A stretch of DNA of 64,000 nt from positions 1,237,501 through 1,301,500 of the forward strand of contig NZ_CP155559.1 in NCBI RefSeq assembly GCF_022095615.2, read 5' to 3'. Positions 1 to 7,434 of the stretch are shown in pieces; positions within the stretch are counted from its first letter, which is position 1; every line of letters begins with the position of its first letter. The notes under the pieces were generated by a model. That model was not told the origin of the DNA. It was given only the letters and a program-made list of their open reading frames with translations, and searched no databases. This DNA is from Bacillus thuringiensis. Lineage in GTDB: Bacteria; Bacillota; Bacilli; Bacillales; Bacillaceae_G. Made by a program: the position numbers and the translations under genes.

Positions 1-105
1 GGTGGGACGTTAACGAAAAGAGGCTTTTATAAAATGATCGGCTGTTTAGTTGTTATGTTTATAGCGATTATCGTAATGATCGTTTTAATAAATCAGTCAC
101 TATAA
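1..105 (+). CDS. 3' end of a small membrane protein (partial)
   Basis: An open frame enters from the left edge and stops with TAA. The 34 visible residues contain a hydrophobic stretch (CLVVMFIAIIVMIVLI, about residues 15-30) preceded by basic residues, so this is the C-terminal transmembrane segment of an unidentified membrane protein. A terminator follows directly. The N-terminus lies outside the window and no family can be named. Confidence 0.5.
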   Translation, partial: GGTLTKRGFYKMIGCLVVMFIAIIVMIVLINQSL

Positions 106-118
106 AATTAAAAAATGG

Positions 119-142
119 AACCTTACTTTAGTAAGGTTTTTT
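119..142 (+). terminator. Rho-independent terminator
   Basis: An 8-bp stem (AACCTTAC/GTAAGGTT) with a TTTA loop is followed by a T-rich run. It lies 14 bp after the partial gene at the left edge. Confidence 0.75.
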
Positions 143-239
143 CTTTTTGTGTAAAACCCTAAAAATCCCACTAAATCCATTTACTACATATAATTGATAT
201 TATATAATTTAATAAAATGATAGATAGGGAGAATAGTAT

Positions 240-596
240 ATGAATAAAAAAACTATCTTCTTTTTATTAACATGTCTACTACTTATAGCTAGTATTACTT
301 ATATAATATGTAACAAACGAGAACAAGTGCCACCTATGTTAGTATGGGAGAATCAAGAATACTACGTTACGAATGAACCTGCCGAAGCTGAAAAAGTTGG
401 AAAAAGGCTCGGAGAAGTAACGAAGAAAATCAAAACAAGTAAAAAACCTACTAAAAACAGTGAATCTAACATAGTACAAGAAAAAACAGAAGTATTCACA
501 ATGGTAGAAGAAAAAGGTCCTCACTCACCTTTAATCATAAAGGAGCCTCATAGTGACAAATATAGAATAGTGAGACCGATGTTACATGTACTATAA
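240..596 (+). CDS. Small membrane-anchored protein of unknown function
   Basis: 118 residues. Residues 5-24 form one hydrophobic segment (FFLLTCLLLIASITYIIC) after MNKK, which could be an N-terminal anchor or an uncleaved signal. The remainder is hydrophilic and Lys/Glu-rich with no recognised domain. The cysteine at the end of the segment is not in a good lipobox. An AGGGAG ribosome site lies about 8 bases before the ATG. The next gene starts 18 bp downstream, so the two are probably co-transcribed. No function is assigned. Confidence 0.6.
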   Translation: MNKKTIFFLLTCLLLIASITYIICNKREQVPPMLVWENQEYYVTNEPAEAEKVGKRLGEVTKKIKTSKKPTKNSESNIVQEKTEVFTMVEEKGPHSPLIIKEPHSDKYRIVRPMLHVL

Positions 597-614
597 AGTG
601 GAAAGGAGACTCAT

Positions 615-884
615 ATGCATACAGTAACTTCATATCCATGGTCGTTAAGAAAAATGTTTGTTTTTTTCCTTTGCTTCATCCTTCCGCCAGTCGGTGCGAT
701 TTTCATTGTAATGAATAGAGAGGCGCTACAAAAGAAAGATTTCATTTTATACTTATTATTTGCTGCTATTAATATATCGCTTTGGTTATCGCTTATGATC
801 TTTGATCGGAGTATGTGGATGGTAGCGGGGCATTATGTGCTGGGAGCAATTGTGATTGTGTTTTCGAATATGAATAAGAGATAA
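615..884 (+). CDS. Small multi-pass membrane protein of unknown function
   Basis: 89 residues with about three hydrophobic segments (roughly residues 13-33, 42-60 and 66-84) and short polar loops, so it is an integral membrane protein. AAAGGAG lies 7 bases before the ATG, a strong ribosome site. It probably forms a two-gene unit with the membrane-anchored protein upstream. No family is recognised. Confidence 0.65.
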   Translation: MHTVTSYPWSLRKMFVFFLCFILPPVGAIFIVMNREALQKKDFILYLLFAAINISLWLSLMIFDRSMWMVAGHYVLGAIVIVFSNMNKR

Positions 885-965
885 GCTAGCAACCTTAAAG
901 TTATTGGTTTTTATTTTGTTATTTATAATGAAGAAACAAATTTTTAATAGAGAGTAGTGGGCGTT

Positions 966-1511
966 ATGAGATGGAAAGAGGGAACGTTTGAAAAAATAGA
1001 AGCGAATGACTCATCTATTGAGCGACTCATACATACATTTAAGGAACAAAACGTAAATGGCGGAGCGGTTATAAGCTGTTTTAAAGTACATAACGAAAAT
1101 TTTTTCAAAGAAATACCATATTGGAAAGATGGACACGAGCACTTCTTTAGAAGAATCTGTAACTCTTTAGAAATAATCAAAAGCTTAGAAGAGTTAAAAA
1201 TACATACGTCAGAAAAATATAAGTTTCATTTTAAAGAGCAATGGGCAGTCATGCTTGATGGTAGCATTGCCGCTCAAATTTTGTCGGGCGGAGCATATGA
1301 AACATTTAAGGAACGACCAGTTATCGCAAAACAATTAGCAGTTAATCTATGTCAATATATGTTCCAAGATCGATACGAAGATATTAAAGTTTTTGAAAGC
1401 TATAGCCCTTGGACAGATTGGTTTTATGATGTTGCGTGGGATGTTACTTGGATGGTGTTAGATAGTAAGGAGCAGAAAATGTGGTTAGTTTGTGCTACGG
1501 ATACGGATTGA
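966..1511 (+). CDS. Conserved hypothetical cytosolic protein
   Basis: 181 residues from the ATG at 966. An in-frame GTG at 957 would add three residues, and the weak ribosome site (GAGAG at 950-954) does not decide between them. There is no signal peptide or membrane segment. The C-terminal third is Trp/Asp-rich (WDVTWMVLD ... WLVCATDTD), which suggests a folded soluble domain, but I cannot name the family. A terminator follows, so this is likely a single-gene unit. Confidence 0.6.
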   Translation: MRWKEGTFEKIEANDSSIERLIHTFKEQNVNGGAVISCFKVHNENFFKEIPYWKDGHEHFFRRICNSLEIIKSLEELKIHTSEKYKFHFKEQWAVMLDGSIAAQILSGGAYETFKERPVIAKQLAVNLCQYMFQDRYEDIKVFESYSPWTDWFYDVAWDVTWMVLDSKEQKMWLVCATDTD

Positions 1512-1513
1512 GA

Positions 1514-1557
1514 GAAGAGGGCCTTGTAGGAATGCTGCAAGGCTCTTTATTTTTTTG
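1514..1557 (+). terminator. Rho-independent terminator
   Basis: GC-containing stem (AGGGCCTTG / CAAGGCTCT) followed by TTTATTTTTTT, just after the stop of the preceding gene. Confidence 0.7.
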
Positions 1558-1668
1558 GGGTAAATAGAAAATAAATCATATAAATGCTATACTAAAAAAT
1601 GTTTGTAATGTCAGTTTCATACTATTATATAGTGCTAACTTACTAGAAAAGATAAGAGGAGAATAAAC

Positions 1669-2265
1669 GTGAAAAAGATACAGAAATTATTGCTGTTAAT
1701 GATGGTAGTAGGATTAACAGTAGGTGTTTTAGCAGGGTGTGCAAATCCGAAAGATACGACAGAAGAATTTTTAACAGCGATACAAAAAGGTGATGTAGAA
1801 AAGGCTCGTACATTTGTTGAGAGTGACAAGGAATTTAATAAACTAAATGAAAAAACAGATGATGCTGAGGCAAAAGCAATGCTGAGTGCAATTACAAAAA
1901 ACTTTAAATTTGAAAAGCTAGAAGAAGTATCGAAAAAGGATGACAAAGCAGAAGTAAACGTGAAAATTACATCTGCAGATCTATCCGTTGCTGTAACAAA
2001 AGCAGTGGGAGAAGTTATGCCAATGGCGTTCGCTAGTGCCTTTAGTGAAGACAAAGAACAATCTGAAAAAGCAATCGAAAAAACAATGACATCAACTATC
2101 GTCAAAAACTTAGCAGATAAAGATGCAGCAATGGCAACTCGCGAAGTTACATTGAACTTAAAGAAAAACAAAGATGGCGATTATAAAATCGTTGCAGATG
2201 ATAACTTGAAAGAAGTATTGTTTGCTAATGCGAAGTCGTTGGAGAAGATGTTTGGTGGGAAGTGA
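1669..2265 (+). CDS. Secreted lipoprotein of unknown function
   Basis: 198 residues from a GTG start with AGAGGAG 6 bases upstream. MKKIQK is followed by a hydrophobic core and the lipobox LAGC, with the lipidated Cys at residue 24, so the protein is a membrane-anchored lipoprotein on the outer face of the cell. The mature part is Lys/Glu/Asp-rich with a region (about residues 28-130) like the small NTF2-like domains of Bacillus lipoproteins (FLTAIQKGDVEKARTFV). That assignment is tentative. It stands alone between terminators. Confidence 0.75.
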   Translation: MKKIQKLLLLMMVVGLTVGVLAGCANPKDTTEEFLTAIQKGDVEKARTFVESDKEFNKLNEKTDDAEAKAMLSAITKNFKFEKLEEVSKKDDKAEVNVKITSADLSVAVTKAVGEVMPMAFASAFSEDKEQSEKAIEKTMTSTIVKNLADKDAAMATREVTLNLKKNKDGDYKIVADDNLKEVLFANAKSLEKMFGGK

Positions 2266-2280
2266 TTGACTTAGATAAAA

Positions 2281-2328
2281 AAGAGACACCATATCACGTA
2301 GAAGGTTGATATGGTGTCTCTTTTTTTA
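2281..2328 (+). terminator. Strong rho-independent terminator
   Basis: A 14-bp stem (AGAGACACCATATC / GATATGGTGTCTCT) is followed by seven T residues. It ends the lipoprotein gene. Confidence 0.9.
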
Positions 2329-2399
2329 TGAACTTAGAGAGGTTTGAACTCACGAAATTGATTCTATAAATTTTATATTATGATTTTTAAATTTACGAC

Positions 2400-2779
2400 A
2401 TAAAGCTAGTTGTAACAGAAGAGGTACTGTATTCTATGTTTTCTTATGCGGATCCTGTAACGTAGAAAGGTAAAATTTCTGAACCAGATTTTAATTAGTT
2501 TTCCTTCAGCTTTAATGAGGAGGTGTACGAAGATGTTGTGACTATGCCTGCTGAATACTATTAATTGTGAAGTTAAATAAGACAACAATTTATTAGAGGA
2601 AGATCAGTTAGTTTAAGTATTAGATTTAGGTGTTTAACAGGGAGTACTAATTAAATTCAGTTCTTCCATGAAAAATTAAAGAAAAAGTATGGATAAACAA
2701 ATTTTTGTTTTAAGTGAATTTTGTGAATGTGGGGGACTGCTTTAAATAAAGATGGTCAACACTATGTAAATAATTGAGA
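2400..2779 (+). pseudogene. Decayed coding-like stretch
   Basis: One frame (codons from 2400) reads in short protein-like blocks separated by stops. EEVLYSMFSYADPVT is followed by TAG at 2463, KGKISEPDFN by TAG at 2496, and a block ending in VYEDVVTMPAEYY by TAA at 2562. Further down the same frame come IQFFHEKLKKKYG and ALNKDGQHYVNN. The spacing and composition look like an old gene worn down by nonsense mutations, but I cannot identify the ancestor. No intact gene exists between 2329 and 2899. Confidence 0.3.
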
Positions 2780-2788
2780 GTGTTAAAA

Positions 2789-2804
2789 TATGCAAAATTG
2801 CATA
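2789..2804. promoter_or_regulatory. PlcR box (exact consensus match)
   Basis: TATGCAAAATTGCATA fits the PlcR-binding consensus TATGNAN4TNCATA at every fixed position, inside a larger 8-bp inverted repeat. A TATAAT hexamer follows at 2833-2838. The reading direction is toward the dehydrogenase remnant and the ABC exporter genes. Confidence 0.6.
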
Positions 2805-2858
2805 TTGAATATTTCGAATCTTATGCTAACCTTATAATGCGAAATATAACATTTGTTG

Positions 2859-2898
2859 GTAATGATTCATTTTTGAAAGATAAAAAATGAATCATTAC
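2859..2898. repeat. Perfect 16-bp inverted repeat (hairpin)
   Basis: GTAATGATTCATTTTT (2859-2874) and its exact reverse complement (2883-2898) are separated by eight bases. No T-run follows on either strand, so it is not a classical terminator. It sits exactly at the 5' edge of the dehydrogenase remnant and could be the scar of an inserted or excised element, or a regulatory structure. Confidence 0.7.
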
Positions 2899-2899
2899 A

Positions 2900-3112
2900 G
2901 TGAATTGTATACAACTGTCCTATAGTATAAACGATAATAACGAAAGCTATTTGAAGTCCTTTGAAGGAAATAAGTTATTAAAAAAGATTCCATATAGGAA
3001 ATTTGTTGAAATTTCAGATGTTACAAATGTCATCTTATTTTTAATGTCTGATAAAAGTGATGCCATTAGAGGGCAAAATATTGTGGTTGACTATGGATAT
3101 ACAATTGTATAA
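2900..3112 (+). pseudogene. 3' remnant of a short-chain dehydrogenase/reductase
   Basis: The 70-residue frame matches only the last part of the classical SDR fold. IPYRKFVEISDVTNVILFLM followed by SDKSDAIRGQNIVVDYGY mirrors the usual end of SDRs (proline/arginine segment, 'DVANAVLFLASD', 'ITGQ', 'VDGG'). The NAD(P)-binding TGxxxGxG and the catalytic YxxxK are absent because the upstream part is missing. The frame begins with a GTG abutting a perfect hairpin, and no good ribosome site precedes it. It is therefore a truncated relic. Confidence 0.6.
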
Positions 3113-3144
3113 ATAAATCATCTTGGGAATTAAGGGTGTGGATA

Positions 3145-4044
3145 ATGAGTTTACTAATTAAAGATTTAACAAAGAAATTTGACGAGCATGTTGCAGTGAA
3201 TAATTTGAATATCGAGATACCAAAAGGTGAAATTTTTGGATTCTTGGGTGGGAATGGAGCAGGTAAAACGACTACATTTCGAATGATACTTGGCCTTTTA
3301 TCGAAATCAAGCGGAACCATTTCATGGAATGGTAAGCCTATAAATTATGATGTAACGGATAAGATTGGGTATTTACCCGAAGAACGTGGGCTTTATGCGA
3401 AAATGACTGTCAAAGAACAAGTTAATTTTTTTGCAAAATTAAAGAACATGAAAAGTAAAGATGCAGAAAAAGAACTTCACTATTGGCTGGAGCGTTTTAA
3501 TATTACTGAGCATCTGAACAAAAAGGTAGGAGAACTTTCAAAAGGGAATCAGCAAAAAATTCAGCTTATAACAGCGATTATACATAAGCCTGAACTTTTA
3601 ATTTTAGATGAACCATTTAGTGGTTTAGATCCAGTAAATGTTGAAATGTTAAAAGAAGCTGTTCTTGATATGCAAAAACAGGGGGCGTAGATACTTTTTA
3701 GTTCACATCGTATGGAACATGTGGAAGAGTTATGCCAACACATTTGTATCATGCACAAAGGAGTACCTGTTGTTCAAGGAGATATTGCCAAAATTAAAAG
3801 TGACTTTGGTAAAAAGAATGTTGTAATCGTTGGCGATCATGACTTTGATCATTTGAAAGAAATAAAAGGTGTAGAAAGTATGAAGAAACGTAAAAATGCA
3901 GTTACTCTTAAAATTTCATATGAAGAAGTTTCGCATGTTTTATTTAAAGAGATAACGAAATTAGGTTTTGTTAAAAAATTCGCAGTAGAAGAACCTACAT
4001 TAAATGACATCTTTATTGAGAAAGTAGGTGCACAGCATGAATAG
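3145..4044 (+). pseudogene. ABC exporter ATP-binding protein (NatA-like), interrupted by an in-frame stop
   Basis: From the ATG at 3145 (AAGGGTG upstream) the frame encodes an ABC ATPase with Walker A GGNGAGKTT, signature LSKGNQQK and Walker B LLILDEPFSGLD. A TAG at 3688-3690 interrupts the same reading frame just before the H-loop (LFSSH). The frame then continues open to 4044 with the usual C-terminal NatA region. One base change, for example TCG to TAG, explains it. The truncated product lacks the switch histidine and should not work as an ATPase. The partner permease overlaps its 3' end. Family: NatA / daunorubicin-type exporters. Confidence 0.8.
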
Positions 4045-5266
4045 TTTCTGGACGATTTTTTTACAAAACTATAAATCTAAGGTAAAAGCTACATCATATA
4101 TTGTTATTACAATCATGATTTCTATGTTAATTATAGGAATGATGAATTTTGAAAAAATTTATAACTATTTTGTAGGTAACGAGGAAGAGCAAGTTGTCGT
4201 TGTTACAGAAAAAGAAGAATTATATACAACAATTCAACAAGTGTTTAAAAATGTCGATAGTAAGATACATGTTAAACATAGTACGGATAAACAAAAAGCA
4301 GAATCAGGTGTTAAAGATGGTGATTATACATATGCAATCGTTGTAGAGGAATTGGATAATAAGCAACTAAAGGCTACGTATATAACTGAGACAGATACAA
4401 ATCAGCAAGATGTTAGTAAGGTTCAAACGATTTTATCTCAAATACAATCTTCTAATTTCGCGCAGCAATTAAATCTATCACAAGATGAATTAAAGGTGTT
4501 AACAATGCCAGTAGAAATTCATACCAAAACGGTTTCAGATAAGGTTAAAGATGGAGAACATACTGAGGGTGTAGGGATTTTAATTAATGTCTTTATCATA
4601 CTAAATTATGTAATGATATTAATGTATGCTGCACAATTAGCAACAGAGAAATCTTCTCGTGTTATGGAGTTAGTTGTTTCAAGTATTTCGCCTACAAAAC
4701 ATTTATATGCGAAACTTTTTTCAACATTATTGGCAGGTATTACGCAAATCATAATTTGGGGCTTGGTCGCAACTGTTGGATATAAAACAGCAATTAATGA
4801 TTCGAAAAATGATATTTTAAATAGTATTGATTTAAATTCTGTTGCTCCTACTCTAGTGTTTTATGGGATTCTATTCTTCACATTAGGATTCTTATTATAT
4901 GGCTCATTATCTTGTCTATTTGGCTCTATCATTACTCGTATAGAGGAATCTTCTCAAGCTGTTATGCCGCTGATGTTTATGTTACTTGCTGCTTTGTATA
5001 TCGCAATTTATGGAATGTCAAATCCAAGTAGCACGGTTGTTACCGTTACTAGTTATATACCTTTCTTTACTCCTATTGTTATGCTCGTACGAATTGGATT
5101 CCTCAACATCCCAGTATGGGAGATTGCGCTTGCATTAGCGATTCTAATCGCAACAATATGTATGATGATTGGTTTAACGAGTCGTGTTTACCGCGGTGGC
5201 GTATTATTATATGGTAAAGGCGCATTTAGTAATATCAAAAGGGCAATCAAGTTAGGGAAAAAATAA
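4037..5266 (+). CDS. ABC exporter permease, NatB family
   Basis: 409 residues from the ATG at 4037, overlapping the ATPase frame by 8 bp, with GTAGGTG as ribosome site. The protein has one N-terminal membrane segment (about residues 16-37), a large extracytoplasmic domain of about 150 residues rich in charged residues, and five to six C-terminal membrane segments. This is the ABC2-type layout of the sodium exporter subunit NatB and relatives. The gene itself is intact, but its dedicated ATPase is broken by a nonsense codon, so the transporter may be inactive or use another ATPase. The substrate is unknown. Confidence 0.8.
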   Translation: MNSFWTIFLQNYKSKVKATSYIVITIMISMLIIGMMNFEKIYNYFVGNEEEQVVVVTEKEELYTTIQQVFKNVDSKIHVKHSTDKQKAESGVKDGDYTYAIVVEELDNKQLKATYITETDTNQQDVSKVQTILSQIQSSNFAQQLNLSQDELKVLTMPVEIHTKTVSDKVKDGEHTEGVGILINVFIILNYVMILMYAAQLATEKSSRVMELVVSSISPTKHLYAKLFSTLLAGITQIIIWGLVATVGYKTAINDSKNDILNSIDLNSVAPTLVFYGILFFTLGFLLYGSLSCLFGSIITRIEESSQAVMPLMFMLLAALYIAIYGMSNPSSTVVTVTSYIPFFTPIVMLVRIGFLNIPVWEIALALAILIATICMMIGLTSRVYRGGVLLYGKGAFSNIKRAIKLGKK

Positions 5267-5300
5267 GATTCATCTATTCATTTTTAAACTTAAAGTTACA

Positions 5301-5335
5301 AAGATCTACATAGTTAAACTGTGTAGATCTTTTTG
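5301..5335 (+). terminator. Rho-independent terminator
   Basis: A 10-bp stem (AAGATCTACA/TGTAGATCTT) followed by TTTTG ends the ABC exporter operon. Confidence 0.8.
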
Positions 5336-5545
5336 TTGAGAACTTTATATAGATAAATATAAAAATTGCCGTATTAGGCTATTTTTCAAAGAGAACTTTA
5401 AAAAGCTCTCAAAAGAGGGTAAAGAATCGAGTTCTGGCGAACAACGCAGAGCGATAATTAATATAATTTATGTCTTTCTCCAAAATGAAGAAAAGAAGTA
5501 GGGAAAAAATCTAGTTTTAATAATAATCATTTATCTGCTACATAA

Positions 5546-5576
5546 AGAAAACCCCTTGACTATCAAGGGGTTTTTC
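5546..5576 (-). terminator. Terminator of the tRNA-Val gene
   Basis: The stem CCCCTTGA/TCAAGGGG is flanked by A-rich sequence on the left and T-rich sequence on the right, so it can work in both directions. On the minus strand it lies 4 bp after the tRNA 3' end. Confidence 0.8.
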
Positions 5577-5579
5577 ATA

Positions 5580-5652
5580 TGATCCCGACTGGCCTCGAAC
5601 CAGCGACCTCCACCCTGTCAAGGTGGCGCTCTCCCTGCTGAGCTACGGGATC
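5580..5652 (-). tRNA. tRNA-Val (anticodon GAC)
   Basis: The minus strand folds into a complete 73-nt cloverleaf. It has a 7-bp acceptor (GATCCCG/CGGGATC), D arm GCTC/GAGC, anticodon stem CCACC/GGTGG with loop TTGACAG, a five-base variable loop, T loop TTCGAGG and discriminator A. The anticodon GAC reads GUC/GUU valine codons. CCA is not encoded. It stands alone rather than in an rRNA/tRNA cluster. Confidence 0.93.
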
Positions 5653-5814
5653 CCAACTATAAATATTACGACCAGCAACGTGTTTTCATTTCATTCGTGT
5701 AATCGGAGGATTTGTATAATTTGTGGAATATTGTAACATTTGATGTATTTCTATAATAGCAACAAACTTTAATAGTGTAAAGATGTAATTTTCTGAATAT
5801 TGTTATTCCAATTT

Positions 5815-5847
5815 GTATATAAAAAATAAGCCCCGAAGAGCTTATTT
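5815..5847 (-). terminator. Rho-independent terminator of the secreted-protein gene
   Basis: On the minus strand the 8-bp stem AAATAAGC/GCTTATTT is followed by a run of six T. It lies about 80 bp after the stop of the secreted-protein gene. A short hydrophobic frame in between has no convincing start codon. Confidence 0.6.
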
Positions 5848-5924
5848 CAATAATAATAATATCACCGCAATTATCAATGATATTATCAAAAATACAAGCA
5901 TAAATAATGGAGCTTGTTTATGAG

Positions 5925-6389
5925 CTATCTTCCTGTAAGTGTCATTGAAGCTGTATAAATTGTATCTACAGAACCGTCAGCATTTGTAATTTTAACTTTG
6001 TAACGATATTCCCCGTTTTCTGGAAGTTGTCCACCCCAACCAGTTGTATTGTATAATTCTTCGTTTGTTCCAGCTGGTAATTCGGAGCCAAAATTGAAGT
6101 CAGTTTCATAGTAACCCCAGCCACTTGCCCATTTCTTTTCAATAGTTACACGATAGCGCACATCTTCAGCTCTATCATTTGTGATTTTTGCAATCATATT
6201 TTGGCCGTAGCTGTACTCTGTAGCGTGTAATTGAATTGTGAAGCCATCCAACGTTTCGCTAGGACCACAAATATAACGACAGAACTCGCTCGCTCCGTCA
6301 GCATGTGCCTTCGGTGTATCAATGTTTATAGCTGTTAAACCGCCTAAAGCTAAAGCTCCTGTTAATAATACTTTACTAAATGCTTTCAC
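5925..6389 (-). CDS. Small secreted protein, probable PlcR-regulon member
   Basis: 154 residues from the GTG at 6389, chosen because AGGGGGGA lies 7 bases upstream; a farther ATG lacks a ribosome site. The signal peptide is MKAFSKVLLTGALALGGLTA..., with probable cleavage after AHA near residue 30. The mature part of about 125 residues has two nearby cysteines (CRYIC), many Tyr/Thr and alternating beta-like segments, suggesting a small Ig-like beta sandwich like uncharacterised B. cereus secreted proteins (possibly the DUF5065 type; from memory only). A PlcR box lies about 310 bp upstream. Function unknown. Confidence 0.75.
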   Translation of the reverse strand: MKAFSKVLLTGALALGGLTAINIDTPKAHADGASEFCRYICGPSETLDGFTIQLHATEYSYGQNMIAKITNDRAEDVRYRVTIEKKWASGWGYYETDFNFGSELPAGTNEELYNTTGWGGQLPENGEYRYKVKITNADGSVDTIYTASMTLTGR

Positions 6390-6701
6390 TTGAAATTCCC
6401 CCCTAAGTATATTCTCAATTCGTTCGATAGATGTCACATTAAGTAGTTTTATAACATTAATCTAATCGAATGCTTTTTTCCTCGAGTGTATTCGCTATGA
6501 ATCTTTCATCTTGTAGTAATCTAATCTCTACATAAAATTTCATAGTTTTGATTCCATATATGTATCATGATTTACATAGAACAAATCTGTTAATACGTTC
6601 TGGTTATTTACTTATCCCACTTCTCTATTCTACCTTTTTTTGGTAAAATGTTGATTTTATTATATACCATTATTATCTATTTACAAGAGAAAGTAATCCT
6701 G

Positions 6702-6717
6702 TATGCAAAAATGCATA
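6702..6717. promoter_or_regulatory. PlcR box (exact consensus match)
   Basis: TATGCAAAAATGCATA matches TATGNAN4TNCATA at all fixed positions. On the minus strand a TATAAT lies 37 bases further on (6659-6664), followed by the secreted-protein gene. The implied 5' leader is about 260 bases, longer than usual. Confidence 0.65.
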
Positions 6718-6760
6718 ATAAAAAAGACTGCTTGTATTCTGAATTACAGAATACAAGCAG
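6716..6760 (-). terminator. Hairpin terminator, 14-bp perfect stem
   Basis: CTGCTTGTATTCTG and its reverse complement with loop AATTA. On the minus strand they are followed by TCTTTTTTATT. It is the first terminator after the zinc-ribbon gene at 6999-7214 and the tRNA fragment, and it overlaps the end of the PlcR box. Confidence 0.75.
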
Positions 6761-6860
6761 CGTTGGGTTTCAATTAATATTTGAGTGGAACCTAATGCTA
6801 ATTTTTTATGTTTAACAGTATAAATCTATCAATGTTTATTAAAGTCATAATTGATAAACA

Positions 6861-6898
6861 TTGTCCAGGGGACGCCCTTCCTGCTGAGCTACAGGATC
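6861..6898 (-). pseudogene. Degenerate 5' half of tRNA-Val
   Basis: On the minus strand these 38 bases align without gaps to positions 1-38 of the intact tRNA-Val(GAC) at 5580-5652. 31 of 38 positions are identical, including an uninterrupted GTAGCTCAGCAGG block. The 3' half is missing, so it cannot fold as a tRNA. The copy is in the same orientation as the intact gene and about 1.2 kb upstream of it. Confidence 0.7.
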
Positions 6899-6998
6899 TT
6901 CAAAAGGGAAAGTATAAGCGATTATGCTCGTAATGTATGAAGGGATAATGATGAGAAGAAAATTCAGTAGAAAATAGTTTTTGAATGTAGCTGTTATA

Positions 6999-7214
6999 TT
7001 ATTTCTGGTATTTATCTAAAGGATCTTCGTCGCTTAAATCAACAAGTAAAGGGCATAAAAATAACAATGGTAAAGCGGCGTTAGCTTGATGAAAGGTATC
7101 ATTAGACATATATTGCCTCCCAAAACAATATGGACAATCTTTTTCAAATGTTATGAGAAGCGACCATACGTCTTTTACTTTCCATTTCGTTTTACAATAT
7201 GTACAACGCGCCAT
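6999..7214 (-). CDS. Small CXXC-X19-CXXC zinc-ribbon-like protein
   Basis: 71 residues from the ATG at 7214, preceded by GAGGAGGAAC; a longer frame exists but lacks a ribosome site. It has C4-x2-C7 and C27-x2-C30 separated by 19 residues, the pattern of the small 'cxxc_20_cxxc' Firmicute family, which probably binds one zinc ion. A hydrophobic stretch (ALPLLFLCPLLV, about residues 46-57) could be a short membrane segment. Function unknown. Confidence 0.7.
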   Translation of the reverse strand: MARCTYCKTKWKVKDVWSLLITFEKDCPYCFGRQYMSNDTFHQANAALPLLFLCPLLVDLSDEDPLDKYQK

Positions 7215-7349
7215 TGAGTTCCTCCTCAATTTAAGGTGTTTTCTAATATATTCTACTTGATTGTACGAAAGCCATTTGAATTTGATGTGGTAAAATGCAA
7301 GTTGTTTTGTTTTTTGTAAAAAGACAATAAAGCTATTATATTTCAACAC

Positions 7350-7400
7350 GTAAAACAAGCCTAACCTCGTTCTACATGTAGGAAGGGGTTAGGCTTGTTT
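7350..7400 (-). terminator. Terminator of the methyltransferase gene
   Basis: 11-bp stem CAAGCCTAACC/GGTTAGGCTTG with a 20-base loop. A T-rich run follows on the minus strand; the plus strand also ends in TTTTAATT. Confidence 0.7.
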
Positions 7401-7434
7401 TAATTCCGCTTAAAGTCTCTATGTATCAGGCTGC

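Larger units (their letters stand above)
6438..6998. other. Long intergenic region with regulatory and repeat signals
   Basis: About 560 bp without a gene. It holds the presumed promoter of the secreted-protein gene (minus-strand TATAAT at 6659-6664), a PlcR box, a 14-bp-arm terminator hairpin and a degenerate tRNA fragment. The rest is AT-rich and shows nothing else I can support. Confidence 0.6.

Noticed and set aside
5850..5940. Short hydrophobic frame on the minus strand (ending LIIAVILLLLK) after the secreted-protein gene
   Set aside because: No ATG/GTG/TTG start with a ribosome site; the expected position holds ATA. The hairpin after it can serve the upstream gene.
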